A DNA stretch of 64,000 nucleotides from WYZ-LMO2 sp040514265 (GTDB lineage: Archaea; Halobacteriota; Archaeoglobi; Archaeoglobales; Archaeoglobaceae): assembly GCA_040514265.1 (NCBI GenBank), contig JBEVCD010000017.1, positions 24,106 to 88,105 on the forward strand. The letters are read 5' to 3'. Position numbers and translations under genes: made by a program. Under the pieces are notes generated by a model. It searched no databases, was not told where the DNA came from, and saw only the letters and a list, made by a program, of their open reading frames with translations. Positions within the stretch are counted from its first letter, which is position 1, and each line of letters begins with the position of its first letter. Below are positions 1 through 7,661 of the stretch, piece after piece.

Positions 1-1053
1 TACACAACCGGCAAGGGGACGACGACGGCGGGACTTACTGCTACGGCTGTCAGAGACGAGGTCGACGGGCGGTGGACGCTCGAAGCCGGAGCGCTCGTGC
101 TGGCTGACAAGGGGATAGCACTCGTGGACGAAATAGACAAGATGAGGAAGGAGGATCACTCAGCCCTACACGAGGCGCTTGAGCAGCAAACGATTAGCGT
201 CGCCAAGGCGGGAATAAACGCGATACTCCGCGCGCGTTGCGCACTCTTAGGAGCTGCAAATCCGAAATACGGTCGATTCGACCGCTTTTCACCAATAGCA
301 GAGCAGATAGACCTTTCGCCGACGCTGCTTTCGAGGTTCGACCTAATATTCGTCATGACCGACGACCCGGAGGAGGCGAAGGACAGGGAGATAGCGAGGC
401 ACATACTCGAAGCCCACCAGCTCGGAGAGATGGTGGAGAGGAGGAAGAACTTCGGCGACTACAGCGAAGAAATGCTGAAGGTGAAAGCCAAAAAGATAGA
501 GCCAGCCATAGAGCCCGAGCTCCTCAGGAAGTACATAGCCTACGCTAAGAAGACAGTCTTCCCCGTCCTCACGGAGGAGGCGAAGAGGAGGATAGAGGAG
601 TACTACGTCTCGCTGAGGTCAAAGGCGAAGGAAAACTCGCCCGTACCGATAACAGCCAGACAGCTCGAAAGTTTGATCAGACTCGCCGAGGCTTCCGCTA
701 GAATGCGGCTCAGCGACAGGGTCGAGGTGGAGGACGTCGAGAGGGTGATAGGCATAATGGAGAGGAGTCTTGCGCAGATAGCTGTAGATCCCGAAACCGG
801 CGAGTTCGACATAGACTACGCGTTTACCGGCACCTCGAAGAGGCAGAGGGACAGGATAGTGATCGTGAAGAGGATAATAGAGGAACTCGAAGACAAGACG
901 AGCTACGGCGCTCCTGAGGAGGACGTTCTCGACGCCTGCGAGAGGGAGGGGATAGAGAGGGAGAAAGCCAGAGAGGTTCTCAACAAGCTCAGGCAGTTCG
1001 GCGAGGTTTGGTCGCCGAAGCCCGGTTACTACAGACTGCTTCCGAAAGTGTAA
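1..1053 (+). CDS. mcm: MCM replicative DNA helicase, C-terminal part (5' end outside window)
   Basis: Minichromosome maintenance protein, the ring helicase that unwinds DNA at the archaeal replication fork. The frame is open from base 1, so the N-terminal OB/zinc half and the Walker A loop lie outside. The first residues (YTTGKGTTTAGLTATAVRDE) follow the P-loop region of MCM AAA+ domains. Walker B GIALVDEIDKM starts near base 112 and the arginine finger in LLSRFDLIFV near base 325. The last 80 or so residues are basic/acidic helices ending in GEVWSPKPGYYRLLP, which fits the usual C-terminal winged helix. It heads a run with a KaiC-like gene, cgi121 and aroK. The family call is secure; only the 5' part is missing. 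Confidence 0.96.
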   Translation, partial: YTTGKGTTTAGLTATAVRDEVDGRWTLEAGALVLADKGIALVDEIDKMRKEDHSALHEALEQQTISVAKAGINAILRARCALLGAANPKYGRFDRFSPIAEQIDLSPTLLSRFDLIFVMTDDPEEAKDREIARHILEAHQLGEMVERRKNFGDYSEEMLKVKAKKIEPAIEPELLRKYIAYAKKTVFPVLTEEAKRRIEEYYVSLRSKAKENSPVPITARQLESLIRLAEASARMRLSDRVEVEDVERVIGIMERSLAQIAVDPETGEFDIDYAFTGTSKRQRDRIVIVKRIIEELEDKTSYGAPEEDVLDACEREGIEREKAREVLNKLRQFGEVWSPKPGYYRLLPKV

Positions 1054-1079
1054 TAATTTCCAGAGGGTGAGGGGTAACA

Positions 1080-1769
1080 ATGGTCTACAGGGTCGGTATA
1101 GTTCCGCTCGACGTACAACTGGGCGGCGGGATACCGGAGGGAAGAATAGCCATAATCTTCGAAGAGCCCGGAGCGGGGGCGGAAGTCTTCACCTACCACT
1201 TTGCAGTCGAAGGAGCGAGGCTCGGAGAGAGAGTCCTCTACATCACCCAGCAGAACATGCTGGATTTGAAAGAAGAGATCAACTCGTACTTCTCCCTCAG
1301 ACCCGAAGAGTGGGAGTACATAGCAGTTCTCAGCCTCAAGTCGAGCCACGAGTCTAAGGATAGGGAATACCTGCGGAGGGGCATATACGACGCGATGAGC
1401 GGGATAAAAGTAATTCTGGAGAACGAAAATTTCAACCGCGTAGTGATAAACGACCTCGTGTATTTTCTGAAGTACTACGAGTTCGACGACGTCCTCGACT
1501 TCTTTGGTTACCTCGTCTCGAGGGCGAAAAAAGACAGGTTTTCCTGCCTCACGGTTTTGCCGAAGGGTCTTTTCGACGGGAGCGTCGAGGTTACGCTCAA
1601 ACACAGCTTCGACATAGTCTTCGAGCTTACGCTTAAGGAGGTCGAGACCGAGGTTCAGAGGAGGCTGAAGGTGATAAAGTTCAGGGGCAAAGCTGTGCCG
1701 AAGGCTATCATGAGGTACGACCTCACAGATAGGGGAGTCAGGATGGAGTCCGTAATGAGGGTGCTATGA
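1080..1769 (+). CDS. KaiC/RAD55-like RecA-fold protein with degenerate P-loop
   Basis: A 229-residue single RecA-like domain of the archaeal KaiC/RadA-paralogue group. The N-terminus (GIVPLDVQLGGGIPEGRIAII) is the typical start of these domains, but the P-loop position reads EEPGAGAEVF instead of GxxGxGKT: the catalytic Lys and the Ser/Thr are gone. A Walker-B-like strand FNRVVINDLVYFL is present near residue 120. It may bind a partner or nucleotide without hydrolysis. ATG is preceded by GGTGAGGGG about six bases upstream, 26 bases after mcm, and its stop overlaps the cgi121 start (ATGA). Co-transcription with mcm and cgi121 is inferred. The precise role is unknown. Confidence 0.8.
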   Translation: MVYRVGIVPLDVQLGGGIPEGRIAIIFEEPGAGAEVFTYHFAVEGARLGERVLYITQQNMLDLKEEINSYFSLRPEEWEYIAVLSLKSSHESKDREYLRRGIYDAMSGIKVILENENFNRVVINDLVYFLKYYEFDDVLDFFGYLVSRAKKDRFSCLTVLPKGLFDGSVEVTLKHSFDIVFELTLKEVETEVQRRLKVIKFRGKAVPKAIMRYDLTDRGVRMESVMRVL

Positions 1770-2191
1770 GGGTAACCTTCGGCGAAGTGGACACGTTCGG
1801 CGACTTTGCAACGCTTATAGATCCCAGATTCGTCCCAGACCTCGAAGTCGTGTCTTTTGCAGCTGAAAAAGCTCTGAAAGCTTGGAATAGGGGTGAGAGA
1901 ATTTCGAGGAGCCTCGCGCTCGAAGTTCTGCTGTACTACGCGGCGACGAGGCAGATAAGGGAAGCCGTGAAGCTCGGAGCTAAGGGGGGAAGAGCTGTCA
2001 TCGTTGTCATTGACGAGGAGGAGTTCTCGAAGCGCAACTTTAGAGAGCTCGACTTCAAGCCAGAGATCGACGAGAGAGCCATTATGGAGCACTACGGAAT
2101 AACGGAGGAGGAGTTGAAAGTTGCAGGGAGGGAAAAGCTATCGCTTTTAATAAGAGAGAGGATAGCCCTTTTTGCCGCTTTTAAAGAATGA
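1766..2191 (+). CDS. cgi121: KEOPS complex subunit Cgi121
   Basis: A 141-residue protein of the Cgi121/TPRKB family, the KEOPS subunit that in archaea helps recruit tRNA for N6-threonylcarbamoyladenosine (t6A37) synthesis by Kae1. Recognised by overall layout: an N-terminal strand/helix segment, the helix region LALEVLLYYAATRQIREAVKLGAK with the Arg/Gln/Ile-Ala pattern typical of the family, the hydrophobic strand RAVIVVIDEE, and an all-helical C-terminus. Length matches the family. Its ATG overlaps the stop of the KaiC-like gene and its stop overlaps the shikimate kinase start, so translation is probably coupled. Other KEOPS genes (kae1, bud32, pcc1) are not in the window. Confidence 0.82.
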   Translation: MRVTFGEVDTFGDFATLIDPRFVPDLEVVSFAAEKALKAWNRGERISRSLALEVLLYYAATRQIREAVKLGAKGGRAVIVVIDEEEFSKRNFRELDFKPEIDERAIMEHYGITEEELKVAGREKLSLLIRERIALFAAFKE

Positions 2192-2994
2192 AGGGTAGAG
2201 CTTACGCTGCGGGAACTGTTCTGAACGCCCTCGCAACGGGAATAGGCTCGGCTTTTCCCATAGACTTAGTCACCGAGGTGAAGGTCGAACTCGGCGGAAG
2301 CGGCGTTTTCGTGAATGGAGTTGCGAGGAAGAGCAGACTCGCGGACGAAATTCTGAAGCACTTCGGTGTAAAAGCAGGAGTGATGGTAAAGAGCGAGATA
2401 CCAACCGGGAGCGGTCTGGGTAGCAGCAGCGCGTTCGCAAACGCTTTGATCGTTGCGATCTCCAGAGCTCTGGGGTTGAAACTCTCAGCTTTCGACGTGC
2501 TGAAGTTAAACGCCGAACTGTCGCTGAGGGCGGGAGTAAGTTACACTGGAGCACTCGATGACGCTGCAGCCTCGCTGCTCGCGAAATTCGTTGTGACGGA
2601 CAACAGCAAAATGAGGATACTTAGGCTGGATGAAGTGAAAGGCTACGCAGCCGTTCTCATCCCGAGATTCGGAAGGGGGAGGATAGAACTCGAAGAGATG
2701 CGAAGGAGGAGCGGAGAACTCGAAAAAGCCGTGGAACTGGCTCTGCGGGGCGATTACTGCGGGGCGATGAAGCTTAACACGAGCTTCTACTGCCGGCTGA
2801 TAGGTTATCCCGTGGAAATAGCGGAGCTTGGATGGAAGAGCGGAATTTGCTGCGGCTTGAGTGGAAATGGACCGAGTTTCTGTGCTTTCGGAAGCAAAAA
2901 GGAGATGCTCGAACTTAAGGATGTTTGGAGCGGTTTCGGAGAGGTTTTGATTAGAAGAATTCCGGAGGAACCTACAGTTCCCTTACCATCCTGA
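2188..2994 (+). CDS. aroK: Shikimate kinase, archaeal GHMP-kinase type
   Basis: Phosphorylates shikimate to shikimate 3-phosphate in the chorismate pathway. This is the archaeal form of the GHMP kinase superfamily, unrelated to bacterial AroK. The 268 residues begin with AAGTVLNALATGIGSAFPID and carry the ATP-binding motif IPTGSGLGSSSAFANA near residue 70, and the C-terminal glycine motif CCGLSGNGPSFCAFG near residue 220. Length fits the family (about 270-290). It overlaps cgi121 by four bases and its 3' end overlaps the convergent acetyltransferase gene by 23 bases. No other shikimate-pathway gene is adjacent. Confidence 0.92.
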   Translation: MKGRAYAAGTVLNALATGIGSAFPIDLVTEVKVELGGSGVFVNGVARKSRLADEILKHFGVKAGVMVKSEIPTGSGLGSSSAFANALIVAISRALGLKLSAFDVLKLNAELSLRAGVSYTGALDDAAASLLAKFVVTDNSKMRILRLDEVKGYAAVLIPRFGRGRIELEEMRRRSGELEKAVELALRGDYCGAMKLNTSFYCRLIGYPVEIAELGWKSGICCGLSGNGPSFCAFGSKKEMLELKDVWSGFGEVLIRRIPEEPTVPLPS

Positions 2995-3430
2995 TCCACT
3001 TCCCCCACTCGCCCTTTTCGACGAATCCTTTTTTCTCGTAGAACTTTCTGGCTCTGTAGTTCGTCCTCCCTACCCAAAGCTCGGCGATCTTTCTTTCCTT
3101 CGACCTCGCGTATTCGAGGGCAGCTTCGAGCAGTCTGGAACCTATCCCTCTCCCCCTGAACTCCGGGAGGACGAAGAGCTCGTGTATCTCTCCGACTCTC
3201 TTCTTCTCGAACACGCTCAACCAGTTTGTGTCGCAGGCGACGAAGCCTACGGGCTTTCCGTCTACTTCGGCAACCATGAACCCGTCCCTGTCCCTCGAAT
3301 ACAGCCAGCGGAAGTAGCTCCTTATGTCCCTTTTCGACGTGTAGGCGTACTCCTCCAACCCCCTGTAACTGTTAACGTAAACCTCCACGAACGCTCCGAG
3401 GTCTTCCTTTTCAACCCTCCGGATTATCAC
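2972..3430 (-). CDS. GNAT-family N-acetyltransferase
   Basis: A 152-residue acetyltransferase of the GNAT fold; the substrate (small molecule or protein N-terminus) cannot be told. The domain starts at VIIRRVEKEDLGAFVEVY, and the acetyl-CoA loop is LPEFRGRGIGSRLLEAAL, with the closing FYEKKGFVEKG typical of the family. The frame is open further upstream, but the extension is serine-rich antisense to the M20 gene. I place the start at the GTG at 3430, 28 bases from a TATA-like TTTAAAA on the minus strand (3455-3461). Its tail overlaps the end of aroK by 23 bases. Transcribed divergently from the M20 hydrolase with crossing promoters. Confidence 0.85.
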   Translation of the reverse strand: MIIRRVEKEDLGAFVEVYVNSYRGLEEYAYTSKRDIRSYFRWLYSRDRDGFMVAEVDGKPVGFVACDTNWLSVFEKKRVGEIHELFVLPEFRGRGIGSRLLEAALEYARSKERKIAELWVGRTNYRARKFYEKKGFVEKGEWGKWIRMVREL

Positions 3431-3441
3431 GGTGGGAAGAG

Positions 3442-3449
3442 TTAAATTT
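3442..3449 (+). promoter_or_regulatory. TATA box of the M20 hydrolase gene
   Basis: TTAAATTT centred 25 bases before the GTG at 3471, the spacing expected for a leaderless archaeal transcript. It lies between the divergent GTG at 3430 and that gene's own TATA box, so the two promoters cross. Confidence 0.5.
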
Positions 3450-3454
3450 CGGAC

Positions 3455-3461
3455 TTTTAAA
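3455..3461 (-). promoter_or_regulatory. TATA box of the acetyltransferase gene
   Basis: Minus-strand TTTAAAA centred 28 bases from the GTG at 3430. It sits downstream of the oppositely oriented box at 3442-3449, so each transcript would start beyond the other's TATA box. Confidence 0.45.
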
Positions 3462-3470
3462 GACTGCGTA

Positions 3471-4427
3471 GTGCTGCTGAAGGAGCTCGTGGAGATCGAG
3501 TCTCCCAGCGGGAGGGAGGAGAGGATAAAGAAGTTCGTGAGGGAGTACCTCGAAAGTAGGGGATACGACGTCGTTGAGGAGGAGCTTTTTCTGGCTACGA
3601 ACCCCGGAAGCGACCTCATCGTAGCCACCCACCTCGATACCGTAGCTTCGAAGTCGGGCTTCAGCTTCGACGGAACTTACGCTTACGGAACCGGCGTCGC
3701 AGACGCCAAAGCCAGCGTAGCAGCGATGCTCGAAGCAGCCGACGCTGGTATTGATTACACCTTGGCTTTCTTCTGCGAGGAGGAGGAGAGCGGGAGAGGT
3801 TCGAAGAGCTTCGTCGAACTCTGGAAGTGGGGGAAGTACGCCATAGTTATGGAGCCGACGCAGCTGAAGGTAGCCAGCAAACACTTCGGGAACGTCGAGG
3901 CTGAGATCGTCGTCAGAGGGGTTGCAGCCCACGGAGCGACGCCGGAGTTCGGAGTAAACGCGATAGAGAAAGCCATGGAAGTCTACAGAGCGCTCAAAAG
4001 AGAGCTAAACATCAGCGTGCTGAAGATGGAGGGAGGAGGAGACGAGTATATAGTTCCGGAGGTCTGCAGAATGAAGATCGACGTCCTAGTCGAGCCGAGC
4101 GACCTCGAAAGAGTTCTCAGAGTCCTCGAAAGTGTCAACGCTGAAGTGAGGATACTCGAAAAGTCCGACGGCTTTTACAGCGGAAGGAGCGCGGAGCTGC
4201 TGGCTAAAGCTATGGAGATGTGCGGGCTCGAAGTTGAGTTCACCGTAATGCCCTCGTGGACCGATGCTATCAACCTCGCTGAGAGGTACGACGTCGTCGT
4301 GTGGGGACCGGGAGAGCTCCACCTCTGCCACACTTCAGCGGAGAGGATTAAGGTTGAGGAGATAGAGGTCGCCAAGAACGTCCTCGTAAAGCTCAACGAT
4401 GTCGTTAAAGATGTCAGGGTAAATTAG
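3471..4427 (+). CDS. M20-family metallohydrolase (ArgE/DapE/LysK type)
   Basis: A zinc-dependent amidohydrolase that removes an acyl or carrier group from an amino acid; the family includes ArgE, DapE and LysK. Metal ligands are visible: His in ATHLDTVAS, Asp in GTGVADAKAS, the Glu pair in FFCEEEESGRGS, Glu in VMEPTQ and a C-terminal His in LHLCHTSAERI. The short length (318 residues) and the compact lid are closer to LysK-like archaeal proteins than to DapE. The frame allows a GTG at 3432, but the TATA box at 3442-3449 puts the start at GTG 3471. It overlaps the convergent membrane gene by 93 bases. No lysine/arginine carrier operon is adjacent, so the substrate stays open. Confidence 0.82.
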   Translation: MLLKELVEIESPSGREERIKKFVREYLESRGYDVVEEELFLATNPGSDLIVATHLDTVASKSGFSFDGTYAYGTGVADAKASVAAMLEAADAGIDYTLAFFCEEEESGRGSKSFVELWKWGKYAIVMEPTQLKVASKHFGNVEAEIVVRGVAAHGATPEFGVNAIEKAMEVYRALKRELNISVLKMEGGGDEYIVPEVCRMKIDVLVEPSDLERVLRVLESVNAEVRILEKSDGFYSGRSAELLAKAMEMCGLEVEFTVMPSWTDAINLAERYDVVVWGPGELHLCHTSAERIKVEEIEVAKNVLVKLNDVVKDVRVN

Positions 4428-5063
4428 GCAGAGGATGGCAACTATGAGCGGATGCTGGATCAGGTAGACTTTCAGGGAGTTTCTGCCCAGTAACGAGATC
4501 GGGTCTCTCAGCGACAGTCCGGTGGTTCTGTGGAAGTTACCCAGCGAGGCTCCGAGGAACATGAAGCCCACGTAGGGAAGAAGAGGGTAGTAGTCGAGCG
4601 TGGCAAAAGACCCCGGAGCGAGACCGAGCCAGAGGAGCGAGTAGGTATCGACGTCCCGCGGCAGAAAGGTCGAAGCTGCGAAGGCTGCGAAGGCTGCGGT
4701 AAGCGAGGCGAGAGGTTTTGAGGCGAGCGGATAAACTAGAAGCGTTGCAACTGCGAAGAAGTGTATTATGCCGAACCAGACCATCATCTCATCGAAGAGA
4801 AGCCAAGTCGAGAAGCTGATAAACGCAGCGACGGCAGAAAGCTTTGCGACCTTCCTCAAGATTCTGCGAAAACTCTTTTTCGTTACCGCGAGCGTGTAGC
4901 CGGAGATGAAGATAAACATCGATCCTATGAAACGCGGAAAGAAATACCAGAACTCACCTTCGAGCGATAACTTGCCGAAAAACTGGGCGTCGAAAAGAAA
5001 GTGGTAGAAGAGCATCAGGACTACCGCTACTCCCCTCGCGAAGTCTATCTCCCAGAGCCTCAT
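4335..5063 (-). CDS. DUF1624-type membrane acyltransferase-like protein
   Basis: A polytopic membrane protein of about 242 residues resembling the heparan-alpha-glucosaminide N-acetyltransferase catalytic domain (DUF1624). The diagnostic N-terminus WEIDFARGVAVVLMLFYHFL has the conserved Asp-Arg-Gly and the His in the first membrane helix; FIGSMFIFISGYTLA and IHFFAVATLLVYPLAS form further segments. About seven hydrophobic helices are visible. The start is the ATG at 5063, whose ATGA overlaps the stop of the PAC2 gene, so it is the last gene of the aIF2-alpha operon. The substrate is unknown. Its last 93 bases run antisense to the M20 gene. Confidence 0.78.
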   Translation of the reverse strand: MRLWEIDFARGVAVVLMLFYHFLFDAQFFGKLSLEGEFWYFFPRFIGSMFIFISGYTLAVTKKSFRRILRKVAKLSAVAAFISFSTWLLFDEMMVWFGIIHFFAVATLLVYPLASKPLASLTAAFAAFAASTFLPRDVDTYSLLWLGLAPGSFATLDYYPLLPYVGFMFLGASLGNFHRTTGLSLRDPISLLGRNSLKVYLIQHPLIVAILCLIYPDIFNDIVELYEDVLGDLYLLNLNPLR

Positions 5064-5839
5064 CTGAAGTAACGCAGATCCTCGTCGCTCCTCCACTGTT
5101 GCACAGCCATCTCCTGCATCTCCTTTATCTGCGCTATGATCTTCTCCATCTCCCTAGCTCTCTGTTCAAGAGCCTCTGTAGAAACCTCAATGTTCAGGAT
5201 CTTCATCAGCACGTCCAGCACCGCTTTGGCACTCTTCGGATCGACCATGTAGCCGGATGTAACGCCCATGAGACACGCAGCCTCTATACCTTCGAGGGCT
5301 GAGACGCCCAGGAGTAGTCCGGAGGCTCCGATTATCCCGCCTCCAGGTTCTCCGGGCTCGAACTTTACGCCGTACTTCTTCAGCTCCTCGACGAGTTCGG
5401 GCTTGTTTACGGCTCCGATGACGTAGGGCTCCTCTACCAGACGTCCTATCCCGAAGCCGCCGAGGGTGTATATCCTTCTCACACCGAAGCGCTTCGCTAT
5501 TTCTATATACGCGTTCACGAGCTCGAAGTGCCCTTCGTTGCTTATGCTCTGAAAATCTCCGACGAGTATCAGCAGATCCGGAGCGTTACCGTTGGACTTC
5601 CAAGCGTAGACTTCGTTTATAGGCATTCTGACCGTGCCGTCTTCCAGAACTATAACCTGTGGCGGGAAGTAGTGTGAGTATATCCTTACGACGAGTTCCG
5701 CCTTGAGCTCGTTGACGAGGTGATCGGCTACGAGCTTCCCGACGTGCCCTATGCCCGGCAGCCCCTCTATGAGAACCGGATCCTTCAGCCCCACCTCTTC
5801 GGGTGTCCTGAGGTACCTCACATCAACTTTTTTCAGCAT
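5060..5839 (-). CDS. PAC2-family protein (proteasome assembly chaperone-like)
   Basis: A 259-residue cytoplasmic protein of the PAC2/PbaA group, ATP-independent chaperone-like proteins related to proteasome assembly factors. The family signature is DPVLIEGLPGIGHVGKLVADHL near residue 20, then DLLILVGDFQSIS and RRIYTLGGFGIGRLVEEPYVIGAV, and a C-terminal Gln/Glu-rich helix that may form a coiled coil. In many archaea it follows aIF2-alpha and Nop10, exactly as here. It overlaps the Nop10 gene by 17 bases. The ATG at 5839 has a strong Shine-Dalgarno (GAGGAGGTGGGG) a few bases upstream. Confidence 0.88.
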   Translation of the reverse strand: MLKKVDVRYLRTPEEVGLKDPVLIEGLPGIGHVGKLVADHLVNELKAELVVRIYSHYFPPQVIVLEDGTVRMPINEVYAWKSNGNAPDLLILVGDFQSISNEGHFELVNAYIEIAKRFGVRRIYTLGGFGIGRLVEEPYVIGAVNKPELVEELKKYGVKFEPGEPGGGIIGASGLLLGVSALEGIEAACLMGVTSGYMVDPKSAKAVLDVLMKILNIEVSTEALEQRAREMEKIIAQIKEMQEMAVQQWRSDEDLRYFR

Positions 5840-6023
5840 TACCCCACCTCCTCAACGCGAAAAACCCTATTTCCTTTCTCAACTTCCTCCTGTACTTACC
5901 GTACGGGTCCTCGGGTGAGAACCTCGGGGGGATAGGCATGAAGGTCTTTCCCCCGCATACGGGACACACGTCCTTCAGCGTGTACCTCCCGCAGTTTCCG
6001 CACTTCCTCATTTCCACCCTCAT
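5823..6023 (-). CDS. nop10: H/ACA RNP protein Nop10
   Basis: A 66-residue zinc-ribbon component of archaeal H/ACA ribonucleoproteins, which guide rRNA pseudouridylation together with Cbf5, Gar1 and L7Ae. The zinc ribbon CGNCGRYTLKDVCPVCG and the following PPRFSPEDPYGKYRR are diagnostic. I start it at the ATG at 6023 (MRVEMRKCGNCG), which overlaps the aIF2-alpha stop as ATGA; an upstream in-frame codon would only add an arginine-rich shadow. Conserved gene order aIF2-alpha, nop10, PAC2. Confidence 0.93.
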   Translation of the reverse strand: MRVEMRKCGNCGRYTLKDVCPVCGGKTFMPIPPRFSPEDPYGKYRRKLRKEIGFFALRRWGNAEKS

Positions 6024-6820
6024 ACAGCTTCCCTCACGAAACGGCACTCGCAACCGAGCTTCTTAGCCTCCTTCAGCGCAACCTTAGTTGCCCGCTCCAG
6101 AGCCTTCTCCGCGGTTTTGTAGTTCTCCGCCGTTATCACTATCCTGTACTTCGGTGCCCCCACGTATTCGAGCTTGCCCTCGACGTCCTTAAGCTCTTCG
6201 GATACAGAACTCATCACCTTCTTTATCCTCTCCACACCATCCGAACCGGGGCACTTGAGCTCGAAGTAGCCTCTGACCTTAACCTTCGGCGGTTTTATGT
6301 TTTCCCTGGCTATCTCAGCCATCTCCTTAGCGAACTCCTCGCCGACTATGGGAGCCAGGACTTCGTAACCCTCGAACGCAGCTTCCTCGAAGGCTGAATA
6401 AACGGAGTCGAACTCCTTGAGTAGCTTCTTCCCGATCTTCTCAAGTCTGTCCCTGTCGATGTTCAGCTTCTCGCCTATGAGTTCTAGCCACTTGAAAGCC
6501 TTCAGCTCGTTCTTCCACTGGGTGAGTTTCTCCTTCCTCTGCCTCTCAGTGACGTCCTTTATGGAGAGGTCGATGTGCCCCCTTTTCGGGTTTACATCGA
6601 GCACCTTGCATATCACCTTCTGCCCTCTCTTAACATGATCCCTGATGTCCTTGACCCACCCAGATGCGACCTCGCTTATGTGCACCATCCCCTCCTTGTT
6701 CTCGTATTCGTCGAGCGTGACGAACGCTCCGAAGTCGAGAACCTTCTTTACGGTTCCTATCACAATTTCCCCCTTCGAAGGGTAGCCACTTCTTCGAATT
6801 ATAAGGCGATCTTCCTTCAT
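6020..6820 (-). CDS. eif2a: Translation initiation factor aIF2 alpha subunit
   Basis: Alpha subunit of the archaeal initiation factor 2 heterotrimer, which delivers initiator Met-tRNA to the 30S subunit. It shows the three expected parts: N-terminal S1/OB domain (GEIVIGTVKKVLDFGAFVTL, then KEGMVHISEVASGWVKDIRD), a helical middle domain (residues about 90-175) and the C-terminal alpha-beta domain (KVRGYFELKCPGSDGVERIK onward). The 266 residues match the family. First gene of the operon aIF2-alpha, nop10, PAC2, DUF1624, with a TATA box at 6844-6851 just beyond the PyrK stop. Confidence 0.96.
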   Translation of the reverse strand: MKEDRLIIRRSGYPSKGEIVIGTVKKVLDFGAFVTLDEYENKEGMVHISEVASGWVKDIRDHVKRGQKVICKVLDVNPKRGHIDLSIKDVTERQRKEKLTQWKNELKAFKWLELIGEKLNIDRDRLEKIGKKLLKEFDSVYSAFEEAAFEGYEVLAPIVGEEFAKEMAEIARENIKPPKVKVRGYFELKCPGSDGVERIKKVMSSVSEELKDVEGKLEYVGAPKYRIVITAENYKTAEKALERATKVALKEAKKLGCECRFVREAV

Positions 6821-6843
6821 CCCGAGCCGCTCGTCGGCGTAGA

Positions 6844-6851
6844 ATTTAAAA
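6844..6851 (-). promoter_or_regulatory. TATA box of the aIF2-alpha operon
   Basis: Minus-strand TTTTAAAT centred about 27 bases from the ATG at 6820, in the short gap after the pyrK stop codon. Confidence 0.55.
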
Positions 6852-6853
6852 GT

Positions 6854-7537
6854 TTACCAAACCTCAGCCGTGAAAACCGGTCCATCTCTGCAGACTAGCA
6901 GACCACACTCCAAGCTGCACGATCCGCAGACTCCGAAACCGCAGCGCATGTATCTCTCCATCGACACCTCGAACCTCTCTGGAGGGAGATGATCCTTGAA
7001 GAGTTCCCAGACTTTTCTCATCATCTCCTCCTTGCCGCAGCAGTAAACGCGGTCGAAAGTCTCGAGTTCGAGTGTTTCGATCGCGTCTACAACAGTCCCC
7101 TTAATACCCAGACTTCCGTCCTCGGTGGCGTATACGCAGTCCTCGAACTCGAAGAGTATTTCGGCGGCGCTTTTGCATCCGTAGACTACCGTCACGTCGT
7201 TTTCCTTCCTCAGGACTTCGTGGAGGAACTTGAGCGGTGCCACACCTATGCCGCCGGCTACTATCAGCACACTCTCGCCGCTCACCGGCGTGAAGGGTTT
7301 GCCGAACGGACCTCGAATCCCCAGAATCTTTTCCGGATAGTTAACGAGTTTTCTCGTCGTCTCTCCAACAGCTTTAACGGCTAGAGTGTCGGAGCCGCAA
7401 AGGCTCAGGGGGATCTCCTCGCAGCCGTAGACGTTCACCATGACGAACTGTCCGGGATAGGCTCTCAGAGGAGGGTCGAAGCGTATTATTGCGGCGTCTC
7501 CTTTTTTTTCGATCTTCTTTACTCTAACGTTGAACAT
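6854..7537 (-). CDS. pyrK: Dihydroorotate dehydrogenase electron-transfer subunit (PyrK)
   Basis: FAD and [2Fe-2S] subunit that passes electrons between dihydroorotate dehydrogenase (PyrD) and NAD in pyrimidine synthesis. The 227 residues carry an FAD-binding barrel (PLRAYPGQFVMVNVYG, then EIPLSLCG), a nucleotide-binding half (VLIVAGGIGVAPLKFLHE) and the C-terminal cysteine cluster RCGFGVCGSCSLECGLLVC. Family length matches. The start could be GTG 7540 or ATG 7537; I use the ATG. pyrD is not adjacent. A related ferredoxin-NADP reductase subunit is possible, but the short length and the Cys pattern favour PyrK. Confidence 0.88.
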   Translation of the reverse strand: MFNVRVKKIEKKGDAAIIRFDPPLRAYPGQFVMVNVYGCEEIPLSLCGSDTLAVKAVGETTRKLVNYPEKILGIRGPFGKPFTPVSGESVLIVAGGIGVAPLKFLHEVLRKENDVTVVYGCKSAAEILFEFEDCVYATEDGSLGIKGTVVDAIETLELETFDRVYCCGKEEMMRKVWELFKDHLPPERFEVSMERYMRCGFGVCGSCSLECGLLVCRDGPVFTAEVW

Positions 7538-7579
7538 CACGAAGTATCGTTGAGAGTCTACAAAAATCTTCTGTTAATG

Positions 7580-7613
7580 ATTGTAGTTGTTACTTTAATT
7601 ACAATTGTTGTTA
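7580..7613. promoter_or_regulatory. Possible operator between pyrK and the UbiA gene
   Basis: An inverted repeat ATTGTA (7580-7585) / TACAAT (7600-7605) overlaps a direct repeat GTTGTTA (7586-7592 and 7607-7613) spaced 21 bases, two helical turns. It lies in the AT-rich divergent gap. Regulator binding is inference. Confidence 0.3.
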
Positions 7614-7630
7614 TGATAATTTGAGAAAAA

Positions 7631-7638
7631 TTTATAAC
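7631..7638 (+). promoter_or_regulatory. TATA box of the UbiA-family gene
   Basis: TTTATAAC, centred 27 bases before the GTG at 7662 and 37 before the ATG at 7672. A Shine-Dalgarno-like GAGGTGA (7659-7665) sits six bases before that ATG. Confidence 0.5.
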
Positions 7639-7661
7639 TAATATCGTTCACAGATATTGAG

